Notes: a model not told the origin generated them from the letters alone. A stretch of 64,000 bases of DNA from Streptomyces sp. HB132 (GCF_016909575.1 NZ_JAFBGA010000001.1:124001-188000), one strand, 5' to 3'; positions 25,306-34,124 are shown, numbered from the stretch's first letter. Program-made: numbers and translations.

Positions 25306-26237
25306 CAGGCGGAAACCTCCGTGGAGAGTAGATCCCAGGCGAGCAGCCCCGCGCCCAGGCATCCGGCGGTGTCCCCGAGGGCCGCCGGGACGATGTGGGG
25401 CAGCTTCTGGAACGTGACCCGTTCCTCGACGGCCGCACGCAGTGGTGTGAACAAGGTTTCCCCCGCCTCGGCGAGACCGCCACCGATGATGAGCGTGCGG
25501 GGGTCCAGCAGAGTGAGCGCGGTGACCAGTCCGGCGGCGAGCGCGTCGACGGCGTCCTGCCACACGCGCAGGGCCGCCGGGTCGCCCGAGGCGACCGCCT
25601 TCGCACAGTCGGCGGCGTCCGCGTCCGGGTCGCCCGACGCGGCGGCCCAGGCCCGGGAGACGGCGGCGGCCGAGGCGAGGGTCTCCAGACAGCCGCGCTG
25701 CCCGCAGCCGCAGTCGGGGCCGTCGGGGCGGACCACGATGTGGCCGATCTCGCCCGCGTAGCCGTGGGCTCCGGCCTCGATGGTGCCCGCGATGCCGATC
25801 GCGCCGGCGATCCCGGTGCCCAGGGGCACGAAGAGGAAGCGGTCCGCGCCGCGGCCGGCGCCGATCCGCCCCTCGGCGAGCCCCCCGGTCCGGACGTCGT
25901 GTCCGAGCGCGACGGGTATGCCGCCGAGCCGTTCACCGACCAGTTTCCGCAGGGGCAGGTCGCGCCAGCCCAGGTTGGCGGCGTACACGGCGATCCCGTG
26001 TTCCGCGTCGACGATGCCGGGCACGGCGACCCCCGCGGCGACCGCGCCCTCACCGAGGTGCTCCTCGCCGTAGGCGTACAGATCCGCTGCGAAGGCGAGG
26101 ATCGTCTCCACGACGGCTTCGGCACCGCGGTTCCTGCCGGTGGCCCGGCGCGCCTCGTGGAGGAGGGCGCCGTCGGCCCCGACCAGAGCGGCCTTCATTC
26201 CTGTGCCGCCCACATCGAGGGCGATGACGTGTCTCAC
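25305..26237 (-). CDS. nagK: ROK-family N-acetylglucosamine kinase
   Basis: 310 residues. The N-terminal phosphate-binding loop is ALDVGGTGMKAALVG. The ROK signature with zinc site is EIGHIVVRPDGPDCGCGQRGCLE (Cys-rich, CGCGQRGC). LGHDVRTGG and PLGTGIAGA belong to the sugar/ATP-binding core. It phosphorylates intracellular GlcNAc at O6 with ATP. The assignment to NagK rather than glucokinase rests on its coupling with nagA and on the DasR-type box 29 nt upstream. Confidence 0.88.
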   Translation of the reverse strand: MRHVIALDVGGTGMKAALVGADGALLHEARRATGRNRGAEAVVETILAFAADLYAYGEEHLGEGAVAAGVAVPGIVDAEHGIAVYAANLGWRDLPLRKLVGERLGGIPVALGHDVRTGGLAEGRIGAGRGADRFLFVPLGTGIAGAIGIAGTIEAGAHGYAGEIGHIVVRPDGPDCGCGQRGCLETLASAAAVSRAWAAASGDPDADAADCAKAVASGDPAALRVWQDAVDALAAGLVTALTLLDPRTLIIGGGLAEAGETLFTPLRAAVEERVTFQKLPHIVPAALGDTAGCLGAGLLAWDLLSTEVSA

Positions 26238-26265
26238 GGAAGACAGTTTCGCTCGCCGACCCCTA

Positions 26266-26281
26266 AAAGGTCTAGTCCACT
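26266..26281. promoter_or_regulatory. dre site (DasR operator) for nagKA and the divergent sugar-binding gene
   Basis: AAAGGTCTAGTCCACT matches the DasR consensus ACTGGTCTAGACCACT at 13 of 16 positions, including the core GGTCTAG. It lies 29 nt upstream of nagK and about 145 nt from the divergent lipoprotein gene. DasR is released by glucosamine-6-phosphate. Confidence 0.8.
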
Positions 26282-26425
26282 AGCCCCGTTTGTTGAGCAC
26301 CCATACAAAACGGTCCTGCTAGATTGCCGGGTTGGTGCACAGGTGGTGTAGACCTCCGTGTGCACGTGAGGCAGGATCGCGGGTCGTCGTCGGAGTGGTG
26401 ACGTCCGCGCAGAGCGATTCGAAGG

Positions 26426-27715
26426 ATGGACAGGGCTGTGCAGCGGCGCTTTGTGGGTCTGACCGCGGTAGTGGCCGCACTCGGTATGACGGCGGCGCTG
26501 TCGGGGTGCGGTTCGGACACCGGAGGCGGCGACGTCACCCTGCGGCTGGTCGCCGCCGACTACGGCACAGGTGCTGAGAACAGCTCCCAGAAGTACTGGG
26601 ACGACGTCGCCGGGAAGTTCGAGAAGGCCAACCCCGGCATCGGCGTCGAGGTCAGCGTCTACTCCTGGAAGGACGTCGACCGCAAGGTCGCCGAGATGGT
26701 GAAGGCCGGCAAGGCCCCCGACATCGCGCAGATCGGGGCGTACGCCGACTACGCCGAGGCGGGCAAGCTCTACGCCGCCGACGAGATGATCGCCATCCGC
26801 ACCGGTTCCAACTTCCTGCCCTCGCTCACCGACGCGGGCGAGGCCAACGGCAGTCTGTACGGCCTCCCGTTCGTGGCCAGCACCCGGCTGCTCTTCTACA
26901 ACAAGGGCCTGTTCGCCAAGGCGGGCCTCGGGGCCCCGCAGACCTGGGACGACATCCAGAGCGACGCGGCCGCGCTCAAGCAGCGCGGCGTGACCTACCC
27001 CTTCGCCCTGCCGCTCGGCCAGGAGGAGTCCCAGGCCGAGACCCTGATGTGGCTGCTCAGCGGGGGCGGTGGCTACACGGACGAGGTCGGCAACTACGCC
27101 ATCGACTCCCCGGCCAACGTGGCGACTTTCCAGTGGCTGAAGAACAACCTCGTCGGCAAGGGCCTCACCGGCCCCGTCGCCCCCGGGAAGCTCGACCGGG
27201 CGAAGGCCTTCGACGCGTTCACCAAGGGTGAGGTGGGCATGCTCAACGGCCACCCGACCCTGATGCAGGAGGCCGAGAAGAAGGGCGTCGAGGTCGGCAT
27301 GGTCCCGCTCCCCGGGATCGAGGGACCCACCAAGGGCTCGATGGGCGTGGCCGACTGGATGATGGGCTTCAAGCAGAACGGACACCGGGCGGAGATAGGC
27401 AAGTTCCTCGACTTCGCCTACACGGACGAGAACGTGCTGGCCTTCGCCGACCAGTACGACCTGCTGCCCGTGACCAGCAGCGCGTCCGCCGCCATGGAGG
27501 CGGACAGCAAGCACAAGTCGCTGCACGAGTTCCTGTCCGCGCTGCCGAACTCGCAGCTCTACCCGTTCGGCAAGACGTCGTGGGCGCAGGCCAGCGAGAC
27601 GATCAAGGAGAGGATCGGCTCCGCGGTCGAACCCGGCGGCAGCCCGGAGAGCGTGCTCGTGGAGATCGCCGCCCAGGCCAGGCAGGCGGAGAGCGCGGGC
27701 GTGGGAAGCAGGTAG
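26426..27715 (+). CDS. extracellular sugar-binding lipoprotein (ABC transporter, family 1)
   Basis: 429 residues. The signal peptide ends in a lipobox (ALSGC, Cys28), so the mature protein is a lipoprotein on the outer face of the membrane. The body is a family 1 solute-binding fold: LRLVAADYGTG, YWDDVAGKFEKANPGI, FVASTRLLFYNKGLFAKAGL (hinge segment) and FTKGEVGMLNGHPTLM. No permease genes follow. It may donate to a permease elsewhere, energised by MsiK. It is divergent from nagKA across a dre site, suggesting amino-sugar control. The exact ligand is unknown. Confidence 0.82.
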   Translation: MDRAVQRRFVGLTAVVAALGMTAALSGCGSDTGGGDVTLRLVAADYGTGAENSSQKYWDDVAGKFEKANPGIGVEVSVYSWKDVDRKVAEMVKAGKAPDIAQIGAYADYAEAGKLYAADEMIAIRTGSNFLPSLTDAGEANGSLYGLPFVASTRLLFYNKGLFAKAGLGAPQTWDDIQSDAAALKQRGVTYPFALPLGQEESQAETLMWLLSGGGGYTDEVGNYAIDSPANVATFQWLKNNLVGKGLTGPVAPGKLDRAKAFDAFTKGEVGMLNGHPTLMQEAEKKGVEVGMVPLPGIEGPTKGSMGVADWMMGFKQNGHRAEIGKFLDFAYTDENVLAFADQYDLLPVTSSASAAMEADSKHKSLHEFLSALPNSQLYPFGKTSWAQASETIKERIGSAVEPGGSPESVLVEIAAQARQAESAGVGSR

Positions 27716-27729
27716 GTAGGTTGGTTCAT

Positions 27730-27972
27730 ATGACCGCCGACCCCGCTGACCCGCTCTCCGTCCAGGAACGCGCGGTGCTGGCCCTGGAGCGGCGCTCCTG
27801 GGCCGGCCCCGGAGCCAAGGAACGGGCGGTCCGGGAAGAGCTTGGCATCTCACCGGTCCACTACTACCAGCTGCTCAACGCGCTCCTGGACGACCGCCGC
27901 GCGCTGGAGGAGGACCCGGTCACGGTGAACCGCCTGCGCCGGGTCCGGGAGGCGAGGCGCGGCCGCCGCTGA
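27730..27972 (+). CDS. DUF3263 small helical DNA-binding-like protein
   Basis: 80 residues. The single DUF3263 domain reads LSVQERAVLALERRSWAGPGAKERAVREELGISPVHYYQLLN in full family style (shown in part: ERAVREELGISPVHYYQLL), a helix-turn-helix-like arrangement, with a basic C terminus (RLRRVREARRGRR). The family is restricted to actinobacteria and unstudied. It starts 15 nt after the lipoprotein gene and precedes otsB, so it may be read through from the former. Confidence 0.8.
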   Translation: MTADPADPLSVQERAVLALERRSWAGPGAKERAVREELGISPVHYYQLLNALLDDRRALEEDPVTVNRLRRVREARRGRR

Positions 27973-28045
27973 GGGATCGGCCGGCCACCGGCGCGGCTGG
28001 GTCCGGACCACGCCGCAGACCCCTGGTCACCGCTACGCTCGGACC

Positions 28046-28900
28046 ATGGGTAACCCGGCACGCTCCCTCCCGACCCCGTCCACCCAGGCCGGCCGCGAAG
28101 GCCTCGCCGCACTCCTCGCCCGCCCCGCCCGCGCGGTCGTCGCGCTGGACTTCGACGGCACACTCGCCGACATCGTCCCGAACCCCGAGCAGTCCCGCGC
28201 CCACCCCTTTGTCGTCCCGGCGCTCTCCGCGCTCGCGCCCCGGGTCGCCGCCGTCGCCGTGATCACCGGACGCCCGGCGGACACCGCAGTGCGGTACGGC
28301 GGCTTCGCCGGAGCGCCGGGCCTGGACCACCTCGTCGTCCTCGGGCACTACGGCGCCGAACGCTGGGACGCCGCCACCGGGTCCGTCAGCGCCCCCGCCC
28401 CGGACCCCGGCGTCGAGGCCGTCCGGGCGGAGCTCCCCGCGGTACTGGAGGAGCTGGGTGCCGGTACGGACAGCGGCACCTGGATCGAGGAGAAGGGCGG
28501 GCGCGCCGTCGCCGTGCACACCCGTCGCGCAACCGACCCGCAGGCCGTGTTCGAGGCCCTGCGCGTCCCGCTGTCCGCCCTCGCCGCCCGCAACGGCCTG
28601 ATCGTCGAACCGGGCCGCCTGGTGCTGGAGTTGCGGCCGCCGGGCATGGACAAGGGCGTGGCGCTGGAGGAGTACGTGAAGGAGGCCGGCGCCGAGGCGG
28701 TGCTCTACGCCGGCGACGACCTCGGCGACCTCGCCGCGTACGCCGCCGTGGAGAAGCTCCGTGCCCGGGGTGTGCCCGGACTGCTGGTGTGCAGCGGCAC
28801 CGAGGTCCCCGAACTGGCCGAGCGGGCGGACGTGTTGCTGCCGGGTCCGGCAGCGGTGGCGGAGCTGCTCGGGGACCTGGCTGGGCAGCTCATCCCTTAG
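28046..28900 (+). CDS. otsB: trehalose-6-phosphate phosphatase
   Basis: 284 residues of the HAD superfamily. Motif I is VVALDFDGTLADIV (nucleophile and acid/base Asp), motif II VAVITGR, and motif III/IV includes KGVALEEY and LYAGDDLGDLAAYAAV. It removes phosphate from trehalose-6-phosphate, the second step of OtsA-OtsB trehalose synthesis. It is convergent with otsA; the two stops are 38 nt apart. Confidence 0.9.
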   Translation: MGNPARSLPTPSTQAGREGLAALLARPARAVVALDFDGTLADIVPNPEQSRAHPFVVPALSALAPRVAAVAVITGRPADTAVRYGGFAGAPGLDHLVVLGHYGAERWDAATGSVSAPAPDPGVEAVRAELPAVLEELGAGTDSGTWIEEKGGRAVAVHTRRATDPQAVFEALRVPLSALAARNGLIVEPGRLVLELRPPGMDKGVALEEYVKEAGAEAVLYAGDDLGDLAAYAAVEKLRARGVPGLLVCSGTEVPELAERADVLLPGPAAVAELLGDLAGQLIP

Positions 28901-28938
28901 CCGGTGTCGTCGGTCGGCATGGCTCCGCCGCGGCGCCC

Positions 28939-30315
28939 CTAGCTCCGCAGCGCGTCCAGCTGGTCCAGGAACCAGCGCTGCGGCGGTAGCGCCGTCGCGG
29001 CGGTGGCCAGCCGCTTCGAGCGGGCGCCGCGCTCGTCGGGGTCCATCGTGAGCGCCTCGTGCAGCGCCGTCGCCGTGGCCGACACGTCGTACGGGTTGAC
29101 CACGATCGCGTCCTCGCCCAGCTCCTCGTACGCCCCGGCCTCCCGGGAGAGCACGAGCGCGCAGCCGTGGTCCGAGACGACCGGGACCTCCTTGGCGACC
29201 AGGTTCATGCCGTCGCGGATCGGGTTGACCAGGGCCACGTCCGCCAGCCGGTACGCCGCCAGCGAGCGGGCGAAGTCGTCGTCGACCTGGAGCAGGACGG
29301 GGGTCCAGCCCTCCGTGCCGAAGTCCGCGTTGATCGTGTCGGCGACCCGCTGGACCTCCGCCGTGTAGTCGCGGTAGACAGCGAGGTCCTGCCGCGAGGG
29401 GTAGGCGAAGGCGATGTGCACCACGCGTTCCCGCCATTCGGGGCGCTCCTCCAGCAGCGCCCGGTAGGCGTGCAGCCCTCGGACGATGTTCTTGGAGAGC
29501 TCCGTGCGGTCCACCCGCACGATCGTGCGCCGGTCCGCGCCCACCTGCTCCCGCAGGACCTCCATGCGTTCGTCCACGTCCGTCTCGCGGGAGCGGCGGC
29601 GCAGGAAGTCCGCGTCGGCGCCCAGTCCGTGCACCCCGACGCGGGTGTGGCCGGTGCCGCCGAGGACCTCCGTGCAGCAGCCGATGAAGGCGTCCGCCCA
29701 GCGGCGCGTCAGGAAGGCGGCGCGGTCGGCACCCAGGATGCCCTTGAGCAGTTGTTCGCCGATGTCGTCGGGCAGCAGCCGGAAGTAGTCCACCGGCGCC
29801 CAGGGGGTGTGCGAGAAGTGCCCGATCCGCAGGTCGGGGCGAAGCTCGCGCAGTATGCCGGGGACCAGCGAGAGGTGGTAGTCCTGCACCAGGACGGCGG
29901 CGCCCTCGCCCGCCTCCTCGGCGAGGGCCTGGGCGAAGGCCCGGTTGTACGCCTCGTAGGAGGCCCACTGCCGGCGGAACTCCGCGTCGAAGACGGGCTC
30001 CACCGGGGTCTGGTAGATCATGTGGTGGACGAACCAGAGCACCGAGTTGGCGATGCCGTTGTACGCGTCGGCGTGGACGCCCGCGTCGATGTCGAGCATC
30101 CGGACGCCGGGCTCGGACACACCGCGCCGGACCGCCTCGCGGTCACCGTCGCTCAGTGCGGCGCACACCCACAGCTTGTCGTCGACGGCGCTGAGGCCGG
30201 AGACCAGCCCGCCCCCGCCGCGTTTCGAGTCGAGCGTGCCGTCCTCCCGCAGTGCGTACGACACCGGGCCGCGGTTGGACGCGACGAGGACCTGGGCAGC
30301 GTGCTCGGAGACCAT
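28939..30315 (-). CDS. otsA: trehalose-6-phosphate synthase
   Basis: 458 residues of glycosyltransferase family 20. It joins a glucosyl nucleotide to glucose-6-phosphate. Seen are the N-terminal SNRGPVSY, the GGGGLVSGL loop, WFVHHMIYQ, VLVQDYHLSLVPGILREL, HTPWAPVDYFRLLP, GILGADRAAF and the C-terminal NPIRDGMNLVAKE with nucleotide-sugar contacts. The start ATG at 30315 gives the usual N terminus (MVSEHAAQVLVASNRG); the frame extends further but without merit. It makes the compatible solute trehalose together with otsB. Confidence 0.92.
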   Translation of the reverse strand: MVSEHAAQVLVASNRGPVSYALREDGTLDSKRGGGGLVSGLSAVDDKLWVCAALSDGDREAVRRGVSEPGVRMLDIDAGVHADAYNGIANSVLWFVHHMIYQTPVEPVFDAEFRRQWASYEAYNRAFAQALAEEAGEGAAVLVQDYHLSLVPGILRELRPDLRIGHFSHTPWAPVDYFRLLPDDIGEQLLKGILGADRAAFLTRRWADAFIGCCTEVLGGTGHTRVGVHGLGADADFLRRRSRETDVDERMEVLREQVGADRRTIVRVDRTELSKNIVRGLHAYRALLEERPEWRERVVHIAFAYPSRQDLAVYRDYTAEVQRVADTINADFGTEGWTPVLLQVDDDFARSLAAYRLADVALVNPIRDGMNLVAKEVPVVSDHGCALVLSREAGAYEELGEDAIVVNPYDVSATATALHEALTMDPDERGARSKRLATAATALPPQRWFLDQLDALRS

Positions 30316-30385
30316 GTACCCGAACCTAGCCCGTTCGGGAACCCTCCAAACGTGGAGCGAGGGCCGAGCCCGGCGCGAGGAACCG

Positions 30386-31363
30386 TTACGCCGCGTCGCG
30401 GGCCGCGTACTCCGCAACGTCCCGCATCGGTGGCCGTTCCTCGGTGTCCACCGCATGGGTGCGCGGGACGAACCCGTCGGGCCCGCGCTCGAACTGGGTG
30501 ATCTCCGGCCGCACGAGGGGCCCGCGGGAGAGCCGCAGCTGCGCCGTGCGGTAGATCGTGGCCGCCATCCGGCCGAGGGCCTGGCCGTCCTGGTGGCGGT
30601 GCCTGCGCACGCCGACGTCGACCTGTGCCAGCGCGTCCAGGCCGACCGTGTGCAGCGCGTCGACGAGCAGTCCCAGCTCCACTCCGTAACCGACGGGGAA
30701 GGGGAGCCGCTCCAGCAGGGAGCGCCGCACCGCGTATTCGCCGCCGAGCGGCTGGACGAATCCGGCCAGCCGCGGCCAGTGCAGGTTGAGCAGCGGGCGG
30801 GCCACCAGTTCCGTCACCCGGCCGCCCTGTCCTGCGGTGTCGCCCAGCGGCCGGTCGTACATGGCCTTGACGAACTGCACCTGGGGGTCGGTCAGCAGCG
30901 GGCCGACGATCCCGGACACGAAGTCCGCGGAGAAGTCCTTCAGATCGGCGTCGACGAAGCAGACGATCTCCCCCGTGGTCACCAGCAGTGACCGCCAGAG
31001 GACCTCGCCCTTGCCGGGGAGGGCGGGGATCCTGGGGAGTATCGCGTCCCGGTGCACGACCCGGGCGCCGGCCCGCCGGGCCTCCTCGGCGGTCCCGTCG
31101 GTGGATCCGGAGTCGATCACCACCAGCTCGTCGACGAGCCTGACCTTCTCCATCAGCTCGCGGCGGATCTCCGCGACGATCGCGCCGACCGTCGCCTCCT
31201 CGTTCAGCGCGGGCAGGACGACGCTCACGCGCGAGCGGTGCGGATCCCTCGCCCGCGCGGCGGTGAGCCGGTCGAGCGGGCGGTCGGCAGCTGACCAGGA
31301 ACGCCTGGTCAGCCAGCGTTCCACCTCTTCCAGCACGGTCGATACTCCCTGTATGTGATCCAT
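30386..31363 (-). CDS. gpgS: glucosyl-3-phosphoglycerate synthase
   Basis: 325 residues, GT-A fold (family GT81). SVVLPALNEEATVG begins the nucleotide-sugar domain. The DSGSTDGTAEEARRAGA, CFVDADLKDF (metal-binding DAD), VKAMYDRPLG and GGRVTELVARPLLN stretches are GpgS hallmarks. The last loop binds 3-phosphoglycerate in mycobacterial GpgS. It makes glucosyl-3-phosphoglycerate, precursor of glucosylglycerate and methylglucose lipopolysaccharide-type polymers. It lies just upstream of otsA on the same strand (70 nt), so solute synthesis genes are grouped. Confidence 0.87.
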   Translation of the reverse strand: MDHIQGVSTVLEEVERWLTRRSWSAADRPLDRLTAARARDPHRSRVSVVLPALNEEATVGAIVAEIRRELMEKVRLVDELVVIDSGSTDGTAEEARRAGARVVHRDAILPRIPALPGKGEVLWRSLLVTTGEIVCFVDADLKDFSADFVSGIVGPLLTDPQVQFVKAMYDRPLGDTAGQGGRVTELVARPLLNLHWPRLAGFVQPLGGEYAVRRSLLERLPFPVGYGVELGLLVDALHTVGLDALAQVDVGVRRHRHQDGQALGRMAATIYRTAQLRLSRGPLVRPEITQFERGPDGFVPRTHAVDTEERPPMRDVAEYAARDAA

Positions 31364-31491
31364 CTCGCGGTTCGGACGACTATCTCAACCGTCCAGTGCT
31401 TCGGTTACAGTCTTGAACAACGCGGATGACCCTCGCATGTCGGGGTCGGTCCGCGAATAAACGCCCGGATCCATGGTCCGGTGCCATAGCG

Positions 31492-31615
31492 CTCATCCAG
31501 AGGGACTGAGGGAACGGCCCGTTGAAGTCCCGGCAACCCTCCTGCCGACCGCGAGGTCACGGTGGGGAAGGTGCCAATTCCGTCTTGCGGCGAAATACGT
31601 CGCGAGGAAGATGAG
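31492..31615 (+). promoter_or_regulatory. SAM-I (S-box) riboswitch in the thrC leader
   Basis: The leader starts CTCATCCAGAGGGACTGAGG and carries the conserved GGCCC..GAAGTCCCGGCAACC core, GGTGCCAATTCC and a closing GATGAG that pairs with the opening CTCATC (P1: 31492-31497 with 31610-31615). These are diagnostic of the S-adenosylmethionine class I riboswitch. It ends 20 nt before the thrC ATG, so translational control (masking GAGGAGAA) is likely. Confidence 0.88.
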
Positions 31616-31635
31616 GAGAAAGGGCCTCCGCCATC

Positions 31636-32934
31636 ATGGCCGTGCAGACAGTTGCAGAGAACACCGATTCTTCCGCCGTGGACCTCGGTCCCGCCGCTGC
31701 GCTTTCGTGCCGCGAATGCGGCGAGCGTTTCGAGCTCGGTCCCATTTTCGCCTGCGTGTCCTGTTTCGGGCCGCTCGAAGTGGCGTACGACCTGCCGAGC
31801 GGCTCCCCCGAAGAGCTGAAGAAGCGCATCGCCGAGGGCCCGGACAACATCTGGCGCTACGCGCCGCTGCTGCCCGTCCCCTCCGACGTCGCGGACAAGC
31901 CCAACATCAACCCCGGTTTCACGAAGCTGGTCAAGGCCGACAACCTCGCCCGTGAGCTGGGCGTGACCGGCGGCCTGTACGTCAAGGACGACTCCGGCAA
32001 CCCGACGCACTCCTTCAAGGACCGTGTCGTCGCGATCGCCGTCGAGGCCGCCCGCGCCTTCGGGTTCACCACGCTCTCCTGCTCGTCCACCGGCAACCTC
32101 GCCGGTGCGGTGGGAGCCGCCGCCGCCCGCGCCGGCTTCCGCTCGTGCGTGTTCATCCCGCACGACCTGGAGCAGGGCAAGGTCGTCATGGCCGCGGTGT
32201 ACGGCGGTGAACTGGTCGGCATCGAGGGCAACTACGACGACGTCAACCGCTTCTGCTCGGAGCTCATCGGCGACCCGCTCGGCGAGGGCTGGGGCTTCGT
32301 CAACGTCAATCTGCGGCCGTACTACGGCGAGGGCTCCAAGACCCTGGCGTACGAGATCTGCGAGCAGCTCGGCTGGCGGCTGCCCGACCAGCTCGTCATC
32401 CCGATCGCGTCCGGCTCGCAGCTCACGAAGATCGACAAGGGGCTGCAGGAGCTGATCAGGCTCGGCCTCGTCGAGGACAAGCCGTACAAGATCTTCGGTG
32501 CCCAGGCCGAGGGCTGCTCCCCGGTCTCCACCGCCTTCAAGGCCGGCCATGACGTGGTGCGCCCGCAGAAGCCGAAGACGATCGCCAAGTCCCTCGCGAT
32601 CGGGAACCCGGCCGACGGCCCGTACGTCCTGGACATCGCCCGGCGCACCGGTGGCGCCGTGGAGGACGTGAACGACGAGCAGGTCGTCGACGCGATCAAG
32701 CTGCTGGCCCGCACCGAGGGCATCTTCGCGGAGACCGCGGGCGGGGTGACGGTCGGTGTGACGAAGAAGCTGATCGACGCCGGTCTGCTCGACCCGGCCC
32801 TGACGACCGTCGTCCTGAACACCGGCGACGGGCTGAAGACACTGGACGCGGTCGCTCCCACGACCGGCCTGTCGGCGACGATCCGGCCCAGCCTGGACGC
32901 GTTCCGCGACGCGGGCCTCGCCGCCGCCAACTGA
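31636..32934 (+). CDS. thrC: threonine synthase
   Basis: 432 residues, PLP-dependent fold type II. It converts O-phosphohomoserine to threonine. An N-terminal zinc-ribbon-like segment (CRECGERFELGPIFACVSC) precedes the PLP domain. The PLP lysine is in NPTHSFKDRVVAIAVE, and the substrate/phosphate loops are SCSSTGNLAGAVGAAAA and IPIASGSQLTKI. It stands behind a SAM riboswitch. No hom or thrB follows, unlike the classical hom-thrC-thrB operon, so this may be a second, separately regulated copy. Confidence 0.88.
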   Translation: MAVQTVAENTDSSAVDLGPAAALSCRECGERFELGPIFACVSCFGPLEVAYDLPSGSPEELKKRIAEGPDNIWRYAPLLPVPSDVADKPNINPGFTKLVKADNLARELGVTGGLYVKDDSGNPTHSFKDRVVAIAVEAARAFGFTTLSCSSTGNLAGAVGAAAARAGFRSCVFIPHDLEQGKVVMAAVYGGELVGIEGNYDDVNRFCSELIGDPLGEGWGFVNVNLRPYYGEGSKTLAYEICEQLGWRLPDQLVIPIASGSQLTKIDKGLQELIRLGLVEDKPYKIFGAQAEGCSPVSTAFKAGHDVVRPQKPKTIAKSLAIGNPADGPYVLDIARRTGGAVEDVNDEQVVDAIKLLARTEGIFAETAGGVTVGVTKKLIDAGLLDPALTTVVLNTGDGLKTLDAVAPTTGLSATIRPSLDAFRDAGLAAAN

Positions 32935-32962
32935 CCACCCGAGACCGAAGGAAGGCACGCAC

Positions 32963-33238
32963 ATGAGCGTCAAGGTCCGCATCCCCACCATCCTCCGCAC
33001 CTACACGGGCGGTCAGGCCGAGGTCCCGGCGGAAGGGGCGGTCCTCTCCGAGGTCATCGCCTCCCTGGAGCAGAACCACCCGGGCATCGCGGCCCGCGTC
33101 CTGGACGACCAGGGCAAACTCCGACGCTTCGTCAACGTGTACGTGAACGACGACGACGTGCGCTTCGAGGGCGGCCTGGAAGCGGTCACCCCGGACGGCG
33201 CCGGCGTCTCGATCATCCCGGCCGTCGCCGGAGGCTGA
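32963..33238 (+). CDS. MoaD/ThiS-family sulfur carrier protein (CysO-like)
   Basis: 91 residues with a beta-grasp fold ending in the Gly-Gly C terminus (PAVAGG) that is adenylated and thiocarboxylated in MoaD, ThiS and CysO. RIPTILRTYTGGQ and LRRFVNVYVNDDDVRF are typical of the actinobacterial CysO type, which delivers sulfide to O-phosphoserine in cysteine synthesis. It lies 28 nt after thrC, so it is in the same transcript and under the same SAM riboswitch. The exact pathway is inferred: no moeZ, mec or cysM partner is adjacent. Confidence 0.8.
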   Translation: MSVKVRIPTILRTYTGGQAEVPAEGAVLSEVIASLEQNHPGIAARVLDDQGKLRRFVNVYVNDDDVRFEGGLEAVTPDGAGVSIIPAVAGG

Positions 33239-33288
33239 TCACCGCACGGTCGCGGGCCCGGCCGCCCGACCGCACTGCGTGAGCACAG

Positions 33289-33321
33289 TGGCCCTCTCCG
33301 CAAGAGAAGCGGAGGGGGCCA
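33289..33321 (+). terminator. terminator of the thrC operon
   Basis: A 13-bp stem with one G-U pair (TGGCCCTCTCCGC / GCGGAGGGGGCCA), 50 nt after the sulfur-carrier stop, followed by TTCC. Confidence 0.75.
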
Positions 33322-33538
33322 TTCCGCATGGTTGAGCGCGGTACAGTTGGGGAAGCCACCGCCGCTTCCCGTGCCGCCCGCATATGAGAATGCGCCCGGC
33401 CGCGGCAAGAAGTAGCCAAAGTGTGTGTACCTCTTGAGGCATAAGTGGCCTTTGTCAGGCCCGACTTGCCCTGGAATCCAGCGAATTCGCCCCTTGCGTG
33501 CGGTCACCTGTGCCCAGATTTCTCGTCCGATTGACCTG

Positions 33539-33566
33539 TTGCAGAGGGCAGTTGGGCAGATACATT
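33539..33566 (+). promoter_or_regulatory. putative promoter of the cold-shock gene
   Basis: TTGCAG (33539-33544) and TACATT (33561-33566) are 16 nt apart and would give a leader of about 105 nt, as is common for csp mRNAs. A 7-bp hairpin (CACCCTC/GAGGGTG) lies in the leader near 33596-33617. This is less GC-rich than its surroundings. Confidence 0.45.
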
Positions 33567-33680
33567 CGGCCGCGGTCGACGCGTTCCGGCGCACGCCACC
33601 CTCTCCTGTCGGAGGGTGACTTCTGACCCGGGCCCGCGAAGTGCGGTCTCGTGCAAGGGCCAGTAATAGGGGAGTTGGGC

Positions 33681-33887
33681 ATGGCTCAGGGCACCGTCAA
33701 GTGGTTCAACGCGGAGAAGGGGTACGGCTTCATCGCGGTCGACGGTGGTGCGGATGTTTTCGTCCACTACAGCGCGATCCAGATGGACGGGTACCGCACC
33801 CTCGAAGAGGGTCAGCGAGTTGAATTCGAGATCTCGCAGGGTCAGAAGGGGCCGCAGGCGGACATGGTCAAGCTCGCCGTCGGCTGA
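33681..33887 (+). CDS. cold-shock protein (CspA/ScoF family)
   Basis: 68 residues, one cold-shock domain. RNP1 is KGYGFIAVD and RNP2 is VFVHYSAI; the opening [14 protein letters not shown] is diagnostic. It is an RNA chaperone that binds single-stranded RNA/DNA. The true ATG is 33681 (an in-frame start 30 nt earlier is unlikely). It sits between the thrC operon and groEL, as scoF4 does in S. coelicolor (from memory). Confidence 0.93.
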   Translation: MAQGTVKWFNAEKGYGFIAVDGGADVFVHYSAIQMDGYRTLEEGQRVEFEISQGQKGPQADMVKLAVG

Positions 33888-33918
33888 GCTCGGCGCAGTC
33901 GGCCAACGACACCACTCG

Positions 33919-33964
33919 CGCACGTGAGGCCCGTACCCCCGCCGGGGTGCGGGCCTCACGTGCG
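33919..33964 (+). terminator. terminator of the cold-shock gene
   Basis: A perfect 15-bp outer stem (CGCACGTGAGGCCCG and its complement) with an inner CCCC/GGGG pairing, 31 nt after the stop. Confidence 0.85.
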
Positions 33965-34088
33965 TCCCCGCTCCCCCCGTCGCGGCACCTGGTGATCCCC
34001 CCGCTGTTGTCCACATCCCGAGGGGGACGCTTGCGCCCGCCCGTCGCCCGACCGACCACCACCCCTCAGCGAGCCTTCTTCGAAGGCG

Positions 34089-34115
34089 CTTGCACTCCAA
34101 GGGGTCGAGTGCTAA
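34089..34115. promoter_or_regulatory. CIRCE element 1 (HrcA operator) of groEL
   Basis: CTTGCACTC-N9-GAGTGCTAA matches the consensus TTAGCACTC-N9-GAGTGCTAA at 16 of 18 arm positions. Confidence 0.85.
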
Positions 34116-34124
34116 TCATTGGCG

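Noticed and set aside
31421..31460. Hairpin-like sequence (GCGGATGACCC ... GGTCGGTCCGC) before the S-box
   Set aside because: Pairing needs mismatches and an asymmetric loop; not convincing as a terminator or part of the riboswitch.
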